Assembly: GCA_941918925.1 (NCBI GenBank)
Contig: OW799235.1
Location: 33,035,201-33,099,200 of the forward strand
Source of the DNA: Phyto melanocephala
Lineage: Eukaryota > Arthropoda > Insecta > Diptera > Rhinophoridae
Reading direction: 5' to 3'
Length of the DNA: 64,000 bases
Shown: in pieces, positions 36,313-47,591 of the stretch
Position numbering within the stretch: position 1 is the first letter of the stretch
How the letters are laid out: every line of letters begins with the position of its first letter
Program-made: the position numbers and the translations under genes
The notes under the pieces: generated by a model
Seen by the model: only the letters and a program-made list of their open reading frames with translations
What the model was told of the DNA's origin: nothing
Databases searched by the model: none

Positions 36313-36679
36313 ATTTTTAGCAAATATTTACTATTAACACAATTTATTTTTGTTGTCTTGAAAAAATTGTTAAACAAAATGAAAACACAAAATTTAATAG
36401 GCGTTGGGCATATTCATACAGGTATATGCAACGGCGAATTTGCTGTGCTGCTCTCTGTCAAATACCTCATAAAAAATAATTTTTTATACATAGAGTTTGA
36501 CAGTAACGTTTCCCATCAGATGGACTGATAATTTCACCTGGATGAATTTTTTGGTATTTTAGTCAGCTGTTTTTGACTACCTTAGAGTAATTTTACACTA
36601 ACAAAATGCCCGTATATTTTTTTGGCTTTTTGTTTTTGTAGAGTTGCACAGACCTTATTTAATAGACCTTGGATTGGAC

Positions 36680-37560
36680 TAAGTCCAAAGGACCACTCTC
36701 TGATCTGACATACCAAATTCAATCATCTGGCAACTAACATATCAAGTACTTACAACTATTGCTAACAGATTTTCTATGGAATACCTAAAATACGTACGTG
36801 AGAGCTTTTTTGGAATAGAGGAAATGTTCAGTGATTCTTTTAGTTATTTTTTATTCTTGTTACCCGTAATGTACGTGTTACTGATATCTTTAACAAACAA
36901 AATATTCATGTTGCCAACTCATTTTTAATTTAGGTACATTGCAATAACAAGAAACGTAAACAGAACAATGCGCGTTGGCGCATGCATAATATTGACTTAA
37001 GTATTGCATACTTATGATCTCCGAAGAGCATAAAGGGACACACACATAATCTTATGGTCTAAATTCATGCTGGCTACAAATGATTTGTAAAATTGTTTTG
37101 AACTGCAGCAGAAGCAAAAACGAAAATTTCAATTCCCCAAAACAGCTACACAATTTTAGAAACACTCTCACGTAAACGTAAGTTATACGATACATACGTA
37201 TAGGCAAACAGTTTAACCAATTTAAGATTTAATGTTGTTCTTTTATTTTTTGATATATGTAAGTGTATGAACTTAAAACTCTTTTTCTTTTTACGAATAA
37301 CACTTTATAAGTATAAATAAAATTCAGTCGGATGGTGTCGACAAAAATTTACCACTTTTTCAGATTATTTATTCGTTATCACAACAAAATTTCATTTTAA
37401 AGGAAAAATTATACAAAAATTAACTTAAAACTTAACTTATGTATATTGTAGTCTTAAATACGTTGTGACTCTTAAAAGTATATTACATATCAATTATAAG
37501 ATTAACTGGAGGATATAATTGTTTTACCAACACTGTAAAATATTTGTTCATATTCCAAAC
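36680..37560. other. Non-coding DNA; possible Tc1 remainder at left
   Basis: The first hundred bases continue the host Tc1 after the E4 target duplication, but no clear transposase motif was readable. The rest is AT-rich and unassigned. Confidence 0.35.
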
Positions 37561-37563
37561 ATA

Positions 37564-38349
37564 AAGGGTGATTTTTTAGCTATTATCTTTTTGGCAACAA
37601 TGGTTTAAACAGCTGACGCACGTTTCGTGTTTTGTTTCACTGTCAAACATCTTCAGTTTGGTCTATAATTTAACCATTAATCGTCTTACAAACGAACAAC
37701 GCTTGCAAATTATTGAATTTTATTATCAAAATGCGTGCTCTGTTAAGAAAGTTCATCGCGCGCTTATTATCGAAAAATTGTGTTCAGCGACGAAGCTCAT
37801 TTTTGGCTCAATGTGTATCTTAATAAGCAGAATTGTCGATTTTAGAGTGAAGAACAGCCAGAAGCATTGCAAGCGCTACCAATGCATCCGGAAAAAGTCA
37901 CAGTTTGGTGCGGTTTATGGGTGTCACATGCCACACAGCACGCTTAACAATGGACTTATTGAGAGGCGAGTTCGGTGAACATTCTATTTCACGTTCGGGA
38001 CCGGACAATTGGCCGCCTAGATCGTGCGATTTAACGCCTTTAGACTATTTTTTGTGGGGCTATGTTAAAGCTCATGTCTATACACACATGCTTAAATTGA
38101 CGCATTGGAAGACAACATTGAAGCGTTTATTCATGAGATACCGGCCGAAATGTTGGAAAGAGTATGCCAAAATTGTACTAAGCGGATGGCCCATTTGAGG
38201 CGCAGTCACGGTCAACATTTGCATGAAATAATCTTCAAACATTAAGTTATATGGACCGTACTATCGATTCAAATAAAGATTTCATGCATTTTTCTGAATT
38301 TTATGTGTTCTTTTTTAAACTTTCCTATAGCTCTTAAAAAATCACTCTT
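37564..38349 (+). mobile_element. Internally deleted mariner (DD41D), TIRs and TA present
   Basis: The left end AAGGGTGATTTTTTAGCTAT and the right end inverse (rc AAGAGTGATTTTTTAAGAGC) abut TA at 37562-37563 and 38350-38351. At 786 bp it has lost more than one internal segment. Its sequence is well preserved, so this is one of the younger mariner copies in the window. Confidence 0.8.
37658..38244 (+). pseudogene. Mariner transposase with two deletions
   Basis: The N-terminus NRLTNEQRLQIIEFYYQNAC...VHRAL (37672-37755) is joined directly to RKIVFSDEAHFWLN (about 37768-37810, frameshifted). Next come NKQNCRF, ALPMHPEKVTVWCGLW (37880-37920), then a second deletion fused to GVTCHTARLTMDLLRGEF, which removes the second catalytic Asp. 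WPPRSCDLTPLDYFLWGYVK (38010-38070, third Asp) and AHVYTH follow, and the tail ends HLHEIIFKH near 38244. The missing Asp makes the product non-catalytic. Confidence 0.8.
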
Positions 38350-38351
38350 TA

Positions 38352-39809
38352 TAATACGTTTGGGTGTTTTGATTAAATATTTGTAAGAATATGTATCATT
38401 GCGTTACATTAACGTTTGAGTAATTGAGAATAAACTTTAACCATCGAATAAACAATTTTTAGTAGCAGGGATGGAGAATGGAAATTTTTAAAACTAGAAA
38501 TGGCTAAAATTTTTACATTTGTTCTAATTCTACATGTCAGATAATGCAGTAAATTTGTTCTACCAGTAAGTAAAATTGAAGTTGGTCAAAGATTTTATAT
38601 AATAACGTCCCAAAAAAACCCATTTAAATTCAGTTCAATGGTAAATGATAAATTCTTAATAGAAAGTTAGATTGAACTTGGCATTCAAACTCATAGGCCA
38701 CAAGTTCAAGTTGATCACACATATTGCTTGTAAGATTAATTCGAATTAAGCTGTAACGTAGGCTGCACGCAACTTGTTAGTCAATTTTATTTCTTAATTT
38801 ATGTATGTACATATGTATGTACGTCATGTAATTAAATTTATTTATTTGCGACTGAATTTTGGTACAACAAACGGACAACTAATTTATAATAATTTATTTA
38901 TAATTTTATACATAAGAAAAATTCAAGAAAATTTAGTCTTGTTTGCGGCAAAATATTTGTAAAAGCAGACACGGGGAAACACGGTAATTTATAAAAAAGA
39001 ACTGTAATCAGCTGTTTTACATGGCCATCAAATTGACTAACGACTTGAATAAAAGACTTGTAATCAAGACGGCTTCAACTGTAATGTATTGCTGGAAGGA
39101 CAAAACTTAAACGTGTAGCCTCAAAGTTAATAGGGAAATCAGTTACATATAAAAGACATCAGATTTTACAATATAACGATGCTAACTTTAAACTTTCCTT
39201 TACTTCGTTAGAAAGTTTTTATTATTATTAGAAAATAATTGTAAAAAGTTGTCAATTACGTTTTATGGGCGAAAACTTGACATTTTTTAAAGTCAATAAT
39301 TTAAGTGATATTGTTTTGATTATTTTTTCCACAATTCCTGAGACGTGCATTCATCATACAGGGCACGTTGTCAGTCCTAACTAGGATCTACAGGTTCAAA
39401 TCAACTATTATCAACAATCTCTCCTACCTTAGCGGTTAAAATGTCTTTTATGTAAATTTTTAATGTAAATATATTTGAATAAATAAATGGCATTTACATA
39501 CATATTCATGTACATACATATGTAATACATATATTGATAACTGAATTTTTTTTTAAATATTCACTTGAATAAAAAGTAGCTGAAGAGTGTCAACTGACTT
39601 TCCGTAGTTATTTGATACTTTTTAATAAAATAATATCGAAGAAAGTAATAATATGTTCACACACGCGCCTTAATTGTCAATTTTTAATATTCTCGCAATG
39701 AAAGGCCTTTATTGAGTTCAATTTATCATACTGAAAATTTTATTTATTGTCCAAAACTCGAAATGCAACTCTTGAGAAGTATGTGCAGTAAGAGAAAAAT
39801 TCTATAGGA
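38352..39809. other. AT-rich non-coding DNA
   Basis: No feature recognised. Confidence 0.4.
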
Positions 39810-39818
39810 GGCATTCTT

Positions 39819-40038
39819 AGGTAGGTAGGTAGGTAAGGCTGGTGCAAAGTTACCCTCACACCTTCACTCGGAGACCATTACGGTCAATTGTGACGCCTTA
39901 ATAGAGAGAAGAATAGAATAAGAATAGAAATATTTAGGATAGAAGAGAAAGAGAAGCAGACAATTCCAGAGTCTCCGGCGGGAATCGAACCCGCAACCCC
40001 TAAACAACTGACTTGTCCTTTACTGACTGGTCCACAGG
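39819..40038 (-). mobile_element. tRNA-derived SINE, copy 2
   Basis: Minus-strand copy of the SINE at 15636. The flanking 9-bp duplication GGCATTCTT is at 39810-39818 and 40039-40047. The B box GGTTCGATTCC is at 39991-39981 and the body shares AGACTCTGG and TCTGCTTCTCTT with copy 1. The tail here is ACC(TACC)n rather than ACCTAACCTAAC, so the two copies represent tail variants of one family. Confidence 0.85.
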
Positions 40039-40047
40039 GGCATTCTT

Positions 40048-41120
40048 GATGTCAAACAAATAAATATACAAAAAACAAAAAGTAAGAAAATGACAGGAAA
40101 TGGTAGGTTTAATAAAATGTTTAAATAAACTCAATTACATAAATAATATAATATTACTAAAAAGAAATAGGCTGGCATGGACTGTGGCCAGTGAAGCTGC
40201 ATTATTTCATTTGATATAAAAACAAATGTATTTTTGCAGCTGTCAAATGCTAATAAATTAAATTAAATTGAATATGTGTGAACACTTATTTTAATTGCTC
40301 AATCAACATTAAATTTAAATATTTAAAAATATCTTTCTGAACAGGGTATAAGATCGTATAAACTCGTCCATCCCTGAACCTACCAAAAAGCCTGCAACTA
40401 CAAATCATACCAAAGAGTGCAAACAGCCAGCGAGCCAATCATTCAATAGAAAACACAGTCATTGATAGTGGCTACAAGGTGGAAAAGTTGCATGACAACA
40501 TTTTTTCCTTGGCCGCTATTAAGGAATTCCACAAGGCACACATAGACAAAAAGAATCAAGAGACAGAGCAAGAGAGTTGAGTGTATTTTAGGTATGTGTT
40601 AAAGATCCCTAATACACGAGTATACATAAGTCGATTGCTATTATCCATATAAATTTCGTTCTTTACGAGTTTGGGTGGACAAAGCAAAAAGAAACAGAAA
40701 AAAAGGTACTGAAAACTTAAAAATTTAATTCACTAAACTTCAACAAAACGAATACTCGTATTACAGCCATATAAAAAAACCTACAGAGAATTGAATATGT
40801 TTCTTAATAATGCCTAATGTGTAAAAGAGTAAACAATAATTTTCGTTTGTTACGTTTTCTATTTTTTATTTGATTTCTTATCTTATATGGTGGCCAGAAC
40901 TTGTTCTCCTCTAACTGTAGTAGTTCTTGTTTAATGTAAATTCCTTTGCTGAACAAACAAAATGAGTTGGTGAGGAAATGATTACGTATCAAGAAAATCA
41001 GTTGACATTTTTAAAGGAATGCATGCTTTAGACTAGCCAAAGACATCTGTGAAATATCAATGCAATTGCACATTTCAGAGTACACATACTAGAGACAATA
41101 TACAAATAATAAATATTAAA
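40048..41120. other. Non-coding DNA, nothing recognised
   Basis: A less AT-biased patch near 40370-40580 has no readable protein or repeat identity. Confidence 0.35.
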
Positions 41121-41126
41121 CACTAG

Positions 41127-41948
41127 CCAATCCCGGCGCGCGTTGCTACGCCCCTTCATGAATTTTAATCGCATTCTAAATTTTAATCGAATATCAAGTG
41201 CAAGGCTAAAAACTATAACTTTTTCTATATGAGCTTGGCACTGCCCACTTTTCTAATTACGAAACTGTATAGTCATGACAGCTCAATAAGTGTGCAAAGT
41301 TTCAGAAAAATCGGTCCAGTGTAAGTACCTCAAAATGATACCTTTTTTTATGGGCGTGGCACTGCCCACTTTTCTAAATACGAAACTGTATAGTCATGAC
41401 AACTCAATATGTGTGCAAAGTTTCAGAAAAATCGGTCCAGTGCAAGTACCTCAAAATGATACCTTTTTTTTAATGGGCGTGGCACTGCCCACTTTTCTAA
41501 TGACAAAAGTGTAAAGTCATGACAGCTCAGTATGTTTGCAAAGTTTCAGAAAATTCGGTCCAGTGCAAGTAGCTAAAACTGATAACTAATTTTTTATGGG
41601 CGCGGCCCCGCCCACTTTTTCAATCACGAAATTATAAAACCATGACAGCTCAATACGTGTGCAAAGTTTCAGAAAAATCGGTCCAGTGTAAGTACCTCAA
41701 AATTAAAACTTTTTTAGGGGCGTGGCCCCGCCCACTTTTCTTATCACGAAATTATTTAGTCATGACAGCTCGATATGTGTGCAAAGTTTCAGAAAAATCG
41801 GTCAAGTGCAAGTAGCTAAAACTGATAACTAATTTTTTATGGGCGTGGCGCCGCCCACTTTTTTTCACCCATAAACACTCCCTGGTATGTGTACAACAAC
41901 TTGCCAAAGTTTGAGCCCGATCGGTTTTACAGTTTCAGAGTCTATAGC

Positions 41949-41993
<45 letters not shown>

Positions 41994-42016
41994 TTCACTT
42001 TTATATATATAGATTT
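41127..42016 (+). repeat. Tandem-array element, about 122-bp monomers, with AC run and AT tail
   Basis: The head CTAGCCAATCCCGGCGCGCG is followed by five units centred on TGCAAAGTTTCAGAAAAATC at 41293, 41414, 41537, 41660 and 41780 (periods 121, 123, 123, 120) and a diverged sixth. Each unit carries GGGCGTGGC.CCGCCCACTT, itself a GC hairpin. The array is followed by TTTCAGAGTCTATAGC, an AC microsatellite (41951-41989) and TTTTATATATATAGATTT. Architecture and tail match the element at 7786-8632. Confidence 0.75.
41951..41989 (+). repeat. (AC)n microsatellite
   Basis: An uninterrupted AC dinucleotide run of about 19 units inside the tail of the tandem-array element. Confidence 0.95.
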
Positions 42017-42656
42017 GAAAGTGCACTCGACAAAATATAGTTCAAGTGTTTCCGTAGCTACTATTCTTTGGAAACAAATATTCTTCAATTGTTACCTAAC
42101 TAATGTGACTTGTGGAAGTAGGATATAATACTTGACTGATGTTAATGAAATTTTATCAGAAAATTCACAGCTAATTTAATAGATGTATTGTCAATTTACA
42201 ATATTTTAAAGGGGGTTCCAATAACAGCTGTTAATAAGCTCTTAACATAAATTGATATTATTTTTTTGTTTTTGTATTTAGTGCGCAAACAAATATGTGT
42301 GTGAATAACATTTGACTGACAAGTATTTAAGGTAAAGGTGAATTCATTTCCGGAGGATAACATTTTTTACTGAGAGTTTTCTGCAGAACGATTCACCCAT
42401 TTAAGAAAATTTGTCCGAAAAACAAAGCTGCCATATAATATAAAAATACAAACAGATATACAAAGTGGCAGCACCGCTAGCAAACTATGTAAATAAATAC
42501 AAACGTAAATTATTTCATTAAAATACATGTGAAAAAATGTCGGATGGAAGAAAACTAAAATTATTATTTTTAATTGAAGTGCATAAAGTCAATGTGTTTG
42601 CAAAAGAAATTTATAAAAAAAAATCGAAAATAAAATGAGTCGCAGTGAGAAAAACC
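42017..42656. other. Non-coding DNA
   Basis: A small pair GGTGAATTC (42339) and GATTCACCC (42391) is present, see findings; otherwise unassigned. Confidence 0.35.
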
Positions 42657-42770
42657 CTGTTTTAAATAATTATTTTTGTATGCACTATTGCTCATGTCAT
42701 ACAAACATTCTCTTCCTGGTTTTTTTAATTCTTCTATTAATTTTTGAGCAATATTTTCATTAAATTCCAT
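42657..42770 (-). pseudogene. MADF-domain protein N-terminal remnant
   Basis: From an ATG at 42770-42768 the minus strand reads MEFNENIAQKLIEELKKP, then ECLYDMSNSAYKNNYLKQ. The pattern LIEEL....CLYD.....YKN matches the start of MADF DNA-binding domains, which occur in insect transcription factors and in the accessory protein of PIF/Harbinger transposons. Homology is lost after YKNN, and no AW.EI block follows. It could be a host pseudogene or a transposon relic. Confidence 0.35.
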
Positions 42771-45020
42771 TTTAATTGTTAATTTTCGGCAAAAACAATT
42801 TTTGTATAATAAATGTACTGACACTATGTGATGTGGCAACCAAATTCAATTTTCATGTAAATATTGAAAAAAAGTGGCATCCCAATTCAGTTTCTTCTGA
42901 ACAAGAATTAAAATTAAACCAATTCAAGAAAAAACTTTCTGAACAATATAAAAAAAATTTGTTCTGAACTAAAATTTTATGGGTGAATTCAGCTTAACAG
43001 TATCAATTAGTATTCTTTGTACTTTTGCAATAAGAGGATAAAAGGTAAGTGATGTTATTATTTTGATGCGCACTGTATAAAAAAGTTGAGTCATTGAAAA
43101 TTTTAAATAAGACTAAGCTAATAAATACTTCTTTCAAAACTCTTGTTTTTTCAAAAAATTTAACCTTGATATTTAGGAACAAAAAACAATATGGCGAATT
43201 TAATTTTCAGGTGGTGTTAACAACGAAGCTGATTTACTGTTTTCTTTGCATAAATGCTGGCTGAGTTGTCAAATATTATTTATGTTTACATAGATTACTT
43301 TTTCCCGCGCAACTATTTAAAAAAAAAAAACACAAACAAAAACCAAGTAGTTTTTGACACATCGGCAAATGAAAGCAGCAAGGAAAAACCATGTTGTTTC
43401 GCCTTGGTATAATTCTAACTCTTGAACGGACAAAGTTCAACTGAGTTCCCACATCAAATGTGTAAATAAAACTTTTAATAAAACTGTTGCCCAAGAGTTT
43501 ATTTTAGAAATAAAAAGGACCAGAAGAGAAAGTTTGAATTTAGTTTTAAGAACAATTTAAAAAAATTAGTGAATAAGGCTACAGTGAACTGTCAGTCAAA
43601 ATAATTTTGTCTGTACAAAATTTTTTTTTCCTACACAAATGAGTGAATCCACTTTTAGAAAAATATTTTTCTTGTTTAAATGATCCAAATTTCAATATAG
43701 AAGGAGGTATTACGGATCTAAGAAATTTAAATATTAATGACTTTGTTGTAGTAAGTCTAAATTGTAGAGAGAGGGCTTAGGCTACGTCATTGGTCAATTG
43801 CAGCATTACTACTTTTTTTTAAAGCAGAGAAAGTCTAGCACAAATAAAACAATTTTGTTGGCCGACTTACGTTACCAATCCACGATTGCGCTCAAAAACT
43901 CACTTAAATAATACAGGGGAGAAATTTTGGCATTCAAACTTGATTGAAATTTTAAAATTCTTATAAAATTTTATACAAAAAGTACAGCGAACTTTAATGT
44001 TCGTTGACAATCGAATACCATATTTGCATTCAAATATATTTTTACGTTTTAGTGGTACCGGAAGCAAGAAAATATTTTTTATTTAAACGTATTCTGCTGA
44101 AATATTTTTTTCCCATTGACTAGTAGTGTACCACTGCGGTAGTTGTTTGTGAGAACATAATTTAAAAATAATTCGCAACTTATATATTAATAGTCAAATT
44201 GATTGATATAAAATGATCACTTGATAATAACTCCACTGGCAGAGAATAGTATGCGATATGCTCGCATATGTCGTAATTGACTATCAGATTTAGTCGTTCG
44301 ATATGTCAAAAATTGTATGTGTGTTCAGAAAGTGTGATAGTGTGGACAAAATGTGTACATGTGCGACAGATTTTTTGACATGTGTGTCCGATTCGATAAT
44401 CTTTTAGAAGTTTTCATAAAAAAGTAGTTTGTGTTCGAGCAAAGATGTTTTTTGTAAAGAAAGTATGACAGTGTAGCATTCAATCACACATTCTGTAAAG
44501 ATTTTCTCTTGAAGGACAGAAATCTATCAGTTTTTTACTCGACATCCATCCAACCATCAGAAATAATTTAAAGTGGTGGCAACCTTATACGTTTTCTTGA
44601 TTAAAATTATATTTATCTTGTATTTTAATAACACGTAACATATATTAAGTCTGTTCCCTTACTCCCGCGGGATCACATTTTTACCGTAAATCGTTCTCGT
44701 ACTCCACTACTGGGTAAATGAGTGTTATTTTTTGAGAGAAATGTTATTCTTCTTAATACACGAAACAGCGTGTGTATTTGGTAAACTGTTTATTACCAGC
44801 TGTTTGAACAATAAAAAATCAAAAAGTTGATTTAAAAAAGCCAAGTTTTATTTATTTATTTTTTTTTTAGTGTACTAATAGTTTTTACCTTTTCTTTCTT
44901 ATGATGTCTTTATATTGTTTTCATTGATTTTACCGAACTTTATCCAAAAAGTAAAGAAGAAGCCCTATTAATTTCAAAAATTTTTTTTAAATGAAACTTA
45001 AACTTTTGTCATTGTTTAGA
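42771..45020. other. Non-coding DNA
   Basis: No assigned element. Weak repeated termini GGGTGAATTC (42974) and an inverse GTGAATCCAC (about 43644) are noted in the findings. Stop-rich throughout. Confidence 0.35.
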
Positions 45021-45850
45021 ATGAAGGGTCTGGCATGATAAGGCCCTGTTTTGGATGAGTAGGTACATCAATAAGCAAAACTATCAAGCCAAATTACAAG
45101 AGCTTCAAAATTAATACAACTAGCGTTCCTTTTTTTTTAAAGCTTGGTTTTTACTATGTCATTTTTATTGTCAAATTGTCCAAATTGTTGGCAATTGTAT
45201 AAAAACGGGTTGTCATATGGCTTCATCTATGTTTGCAGTCAGTTATGCACACAAACTGCCATCTAAACTGACAAATAATAGAAAACGCCAAATTTCAGTT
45301 TGTCAGCAGATATGGCAGCATTTTTTTTCAAACTAAATTTGACAACAAGTTGTCAATTATTTTAGTTTGTCGTTCGTCAGTTTTTTTTGTCAGTTTTTAA
45401 AATGCAGTGAAAACGCATTTGACGCAAACTGACGAGAATTCATTTGAGGCAGTTTTTGTTTTGGCATTTCATATGACATAGTGAAAACCAAGCTTAACAA
45501 TGATATTGTCCCGGCCATCACCGCAAACAGCAAGTACTATAATTCGATACTATTTAATCAACTTCTTCTAGCCTGAATTGGACATGTACATTGTACAGCG
45601 CTGCGTGCCACACAGCTCTACTATATTTGACATTATGCATGACAGAATTTAGGGCATGGTCATCTTACATAAACCTGATATGAACTGGCCAGCGGGGTTA
45701 TACAATTTAACTTTTACCTGTGGAGTTTTCTTAAGTCTCGAGTGTATTTGAGTAAGCCACAAACCACAGCAGTCCTCTCAGATAACACAAAACATACTTT
45801 TGTCAACATTAGCCTGATTTATGCGCTAACTGTATGACGCATTTCAAAAT
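45021..45850 (+). pseudogene. Mariner transposase relic split by a MITE
   Basis: The left piece ends with a YINKQNYQAKLQEL block (45065-45105), the region after the first catalytic Asp. Coding resumes beyond the MITE (45140-45495) with VTANSKYYNSILFNQLL (about 45520-45570), CTA.RATQLY (45600-45625), WPAGLYNLTF (45690-45717), SFLKSRVYLSKPQTTAVL (about 45725-45775) and a NTKHTFVNIS helix. The second Asp is unreadable. Both halves are on the same strand and collinear, which supports a single element cut by the later MITE. Confidence 0.6.
45140..45495. mobile_element. MITE with AAGCTTGGTTTTYACTATGTCAT ends, 356 bp
   Basis: The left end AAGCTTGGTTTTTACTATGT and the right end inverse (rc AAGCTTGGTTTTCACTATGT) are nearly identical over about 24 bases. 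TTAA lies at or next to both outer edges (TTAAAGCTT left, AGCTTAAC right), which hints at a TTAA-target family such as piggyBac or Kolobok; one base of misregister leaves this open. The interior repeats TTTGTCAG-like motifs. It interrupts the mariner relic 45021-45850. Confidence 0.75.
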
Positions 45851-47589
45851 TTTTAACGTAAATTTTATTGCTTTTTAAAAAGTCATTTGTTTTCGTGAGT
45901 TACGTTATTTGCAAACAAACATTTAGCAGCAGCTTTATTTGCAAATAGGACTCACACATGAACGAGACAGATTCATATGTACATTGAAACAACAGTATCG
46001 GTTGTGGGTAACAGAATTGTTGCCAGTAGTATAGTTTAGTTATGGTAAAAGAATTTTATGGTTGTATCTACAAAGTTATTTTTAAGAATAAAAAATGTAG
46101 TCAGAAGTTAAAAATTATGATTTTTCCAACAAAAATTTTATAACCATAAAAAGAAACTTCGATTGCAAGTAGTAACCATTCCATTGGCAATGATTTTTAT
46201 TGCCTATTTTCTGGATGTATGTAAATCGAATATTTTAAATACTGCCTTGTATAATATAACAAAAAAAAACACTGGAATTCATTCCACTGAATATAAAAAA
46301 GATACTAACAGAAAATAAAAGATTTAATAAAAAATATGTGTGAGATTCAGATTTTCTTTACCCATTTTCGCATGCTATCCTTGTTGCACTTAGTAGCCAA
46401 GAGCAAGTTGATTCATGATTCATGGCTGGTAACATCTTTGATCGCGATAATATTGGTGATAATGTCTTTGTGTTGATCTGTTTTTTTTTATTTGATTCTT
46501 TTTATTCTTAAGCACAGACTGACAAAAAATAATATTTTTTTATAAAGGAATATAATGATCAAGATTTGTAGAGAATCTTGTTAAGTTTCACCACTATTTA
46601 GAAGATTGGCAGTGTGTTTGTTTGTTTATATGGGTGTAACGCAATGTTCTGCCCACAGCCTTAGCTTATCCTGAACGGTGGAATGAATGTCTTCGAGTGT
46701 GTATGACTATGCAAATTAGCATGACGAAAAATGAAACCATAATGAAGGCGACAAAAATACATACATGTGTTTGTTTGTATGTAAAATAAAAAAATAAAAA
46801 AGTGAAAAAATAAATGAAAAGAAACTATAAAATATGGAATTTTAAGTTAATTGAGCAATAAGCTAAAATTATGAAATTTGCCAACATAATGAGTTAATTA
46901 AATGGTATTTAAGTTACAAATGATAAAATATCGAATTTAAGAGTCCGTTGTCAGTTTGGGATAATGATCAGCTTACACTTGACCATGCCACTAAAACCGA
47001 ATGCAGGCAATTGCCAAAAGGTTTGTTTTTTCACATTTTACGACACGCGTGTATGTGAAGATCTTTGTAGCTTATTCTCTCATCTTGTAGGTATCGTAAA
47101 AAAAAAACATATACAGCAGGTGTCCTGCGTTTTGTTTTAAACATTTTAGGCAATTAATTAATATTTTTACGCGTTCACTGAGTGGTTTCTGCAAGTGGCA
47201 AGTATGTGAAGTTTTTGTTTCCGTTTTGTTATTTGTAACTTGCTTTTGAGGAATTTTAATAGAGTATATAAATTTTATCTTCAAAGCATTTAATTAGAAA
47301 TCAATAGGGCATAGTTTTAGTAGTGAGCATGTTCAATTTAGATCTTCAGTTATTGATTTTAACAATTTGGTAGCGGAAATAAAAAGTGATGAAATTACTG
47401 ATCTTTATCGTCAGGAGATAAGCTTTTGAAATGAGCACTACCTCAGATTTAAAAAAACAGAAATACAGATTGCCAAATTATGTATGATTTAAAGAAGTTT
47501 AGGTTAAAGATGTCAGTCCTGGGATTATCTAATAAGTGATTATCAATCGGTCTTGTAACAACAACAAAGATATCATATAAACATATGCA
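45851..47589. other. AT-rich non-coding DNA
   Basis: No gene or repeat recognised. Confidence 0.4.
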
Positions 47590-47591
47590 TA

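Larger units (their letters stand above)
34674..36671. mobile_element. CAAGG-end element (E4), 1998 bp, carrying a DINE and a reptin fragment
   Basis: Terminal inverted repeats CAAGGTCTATTAAATAAGGT at both ends, flanked by the perfect octamer GATTGGAC at 34666-34673 and 36672-36679. The element lies inside the Tc1 transposase. The left subterminal stretch reads CAGCTGATCGTTTTTTG, as in E1-E3. Two cargo pieces lie inside: a DINE-1-like Helitron (34814-36033) and a minus-strand fragment of the reptin gene (36070-36312) with upstream non-coding sequence. No transposase of its own was found; it would depend on a trans-acting hAT or P-type enzyme (inference). Confidence 0.8.

Noticed and set aside
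41290..41900. CRISPR-like regular repeats
   Set aside because: The whole monomer is repeated, not short repeats with unique spacers, and the genome is metazoan; this is a tandem array.
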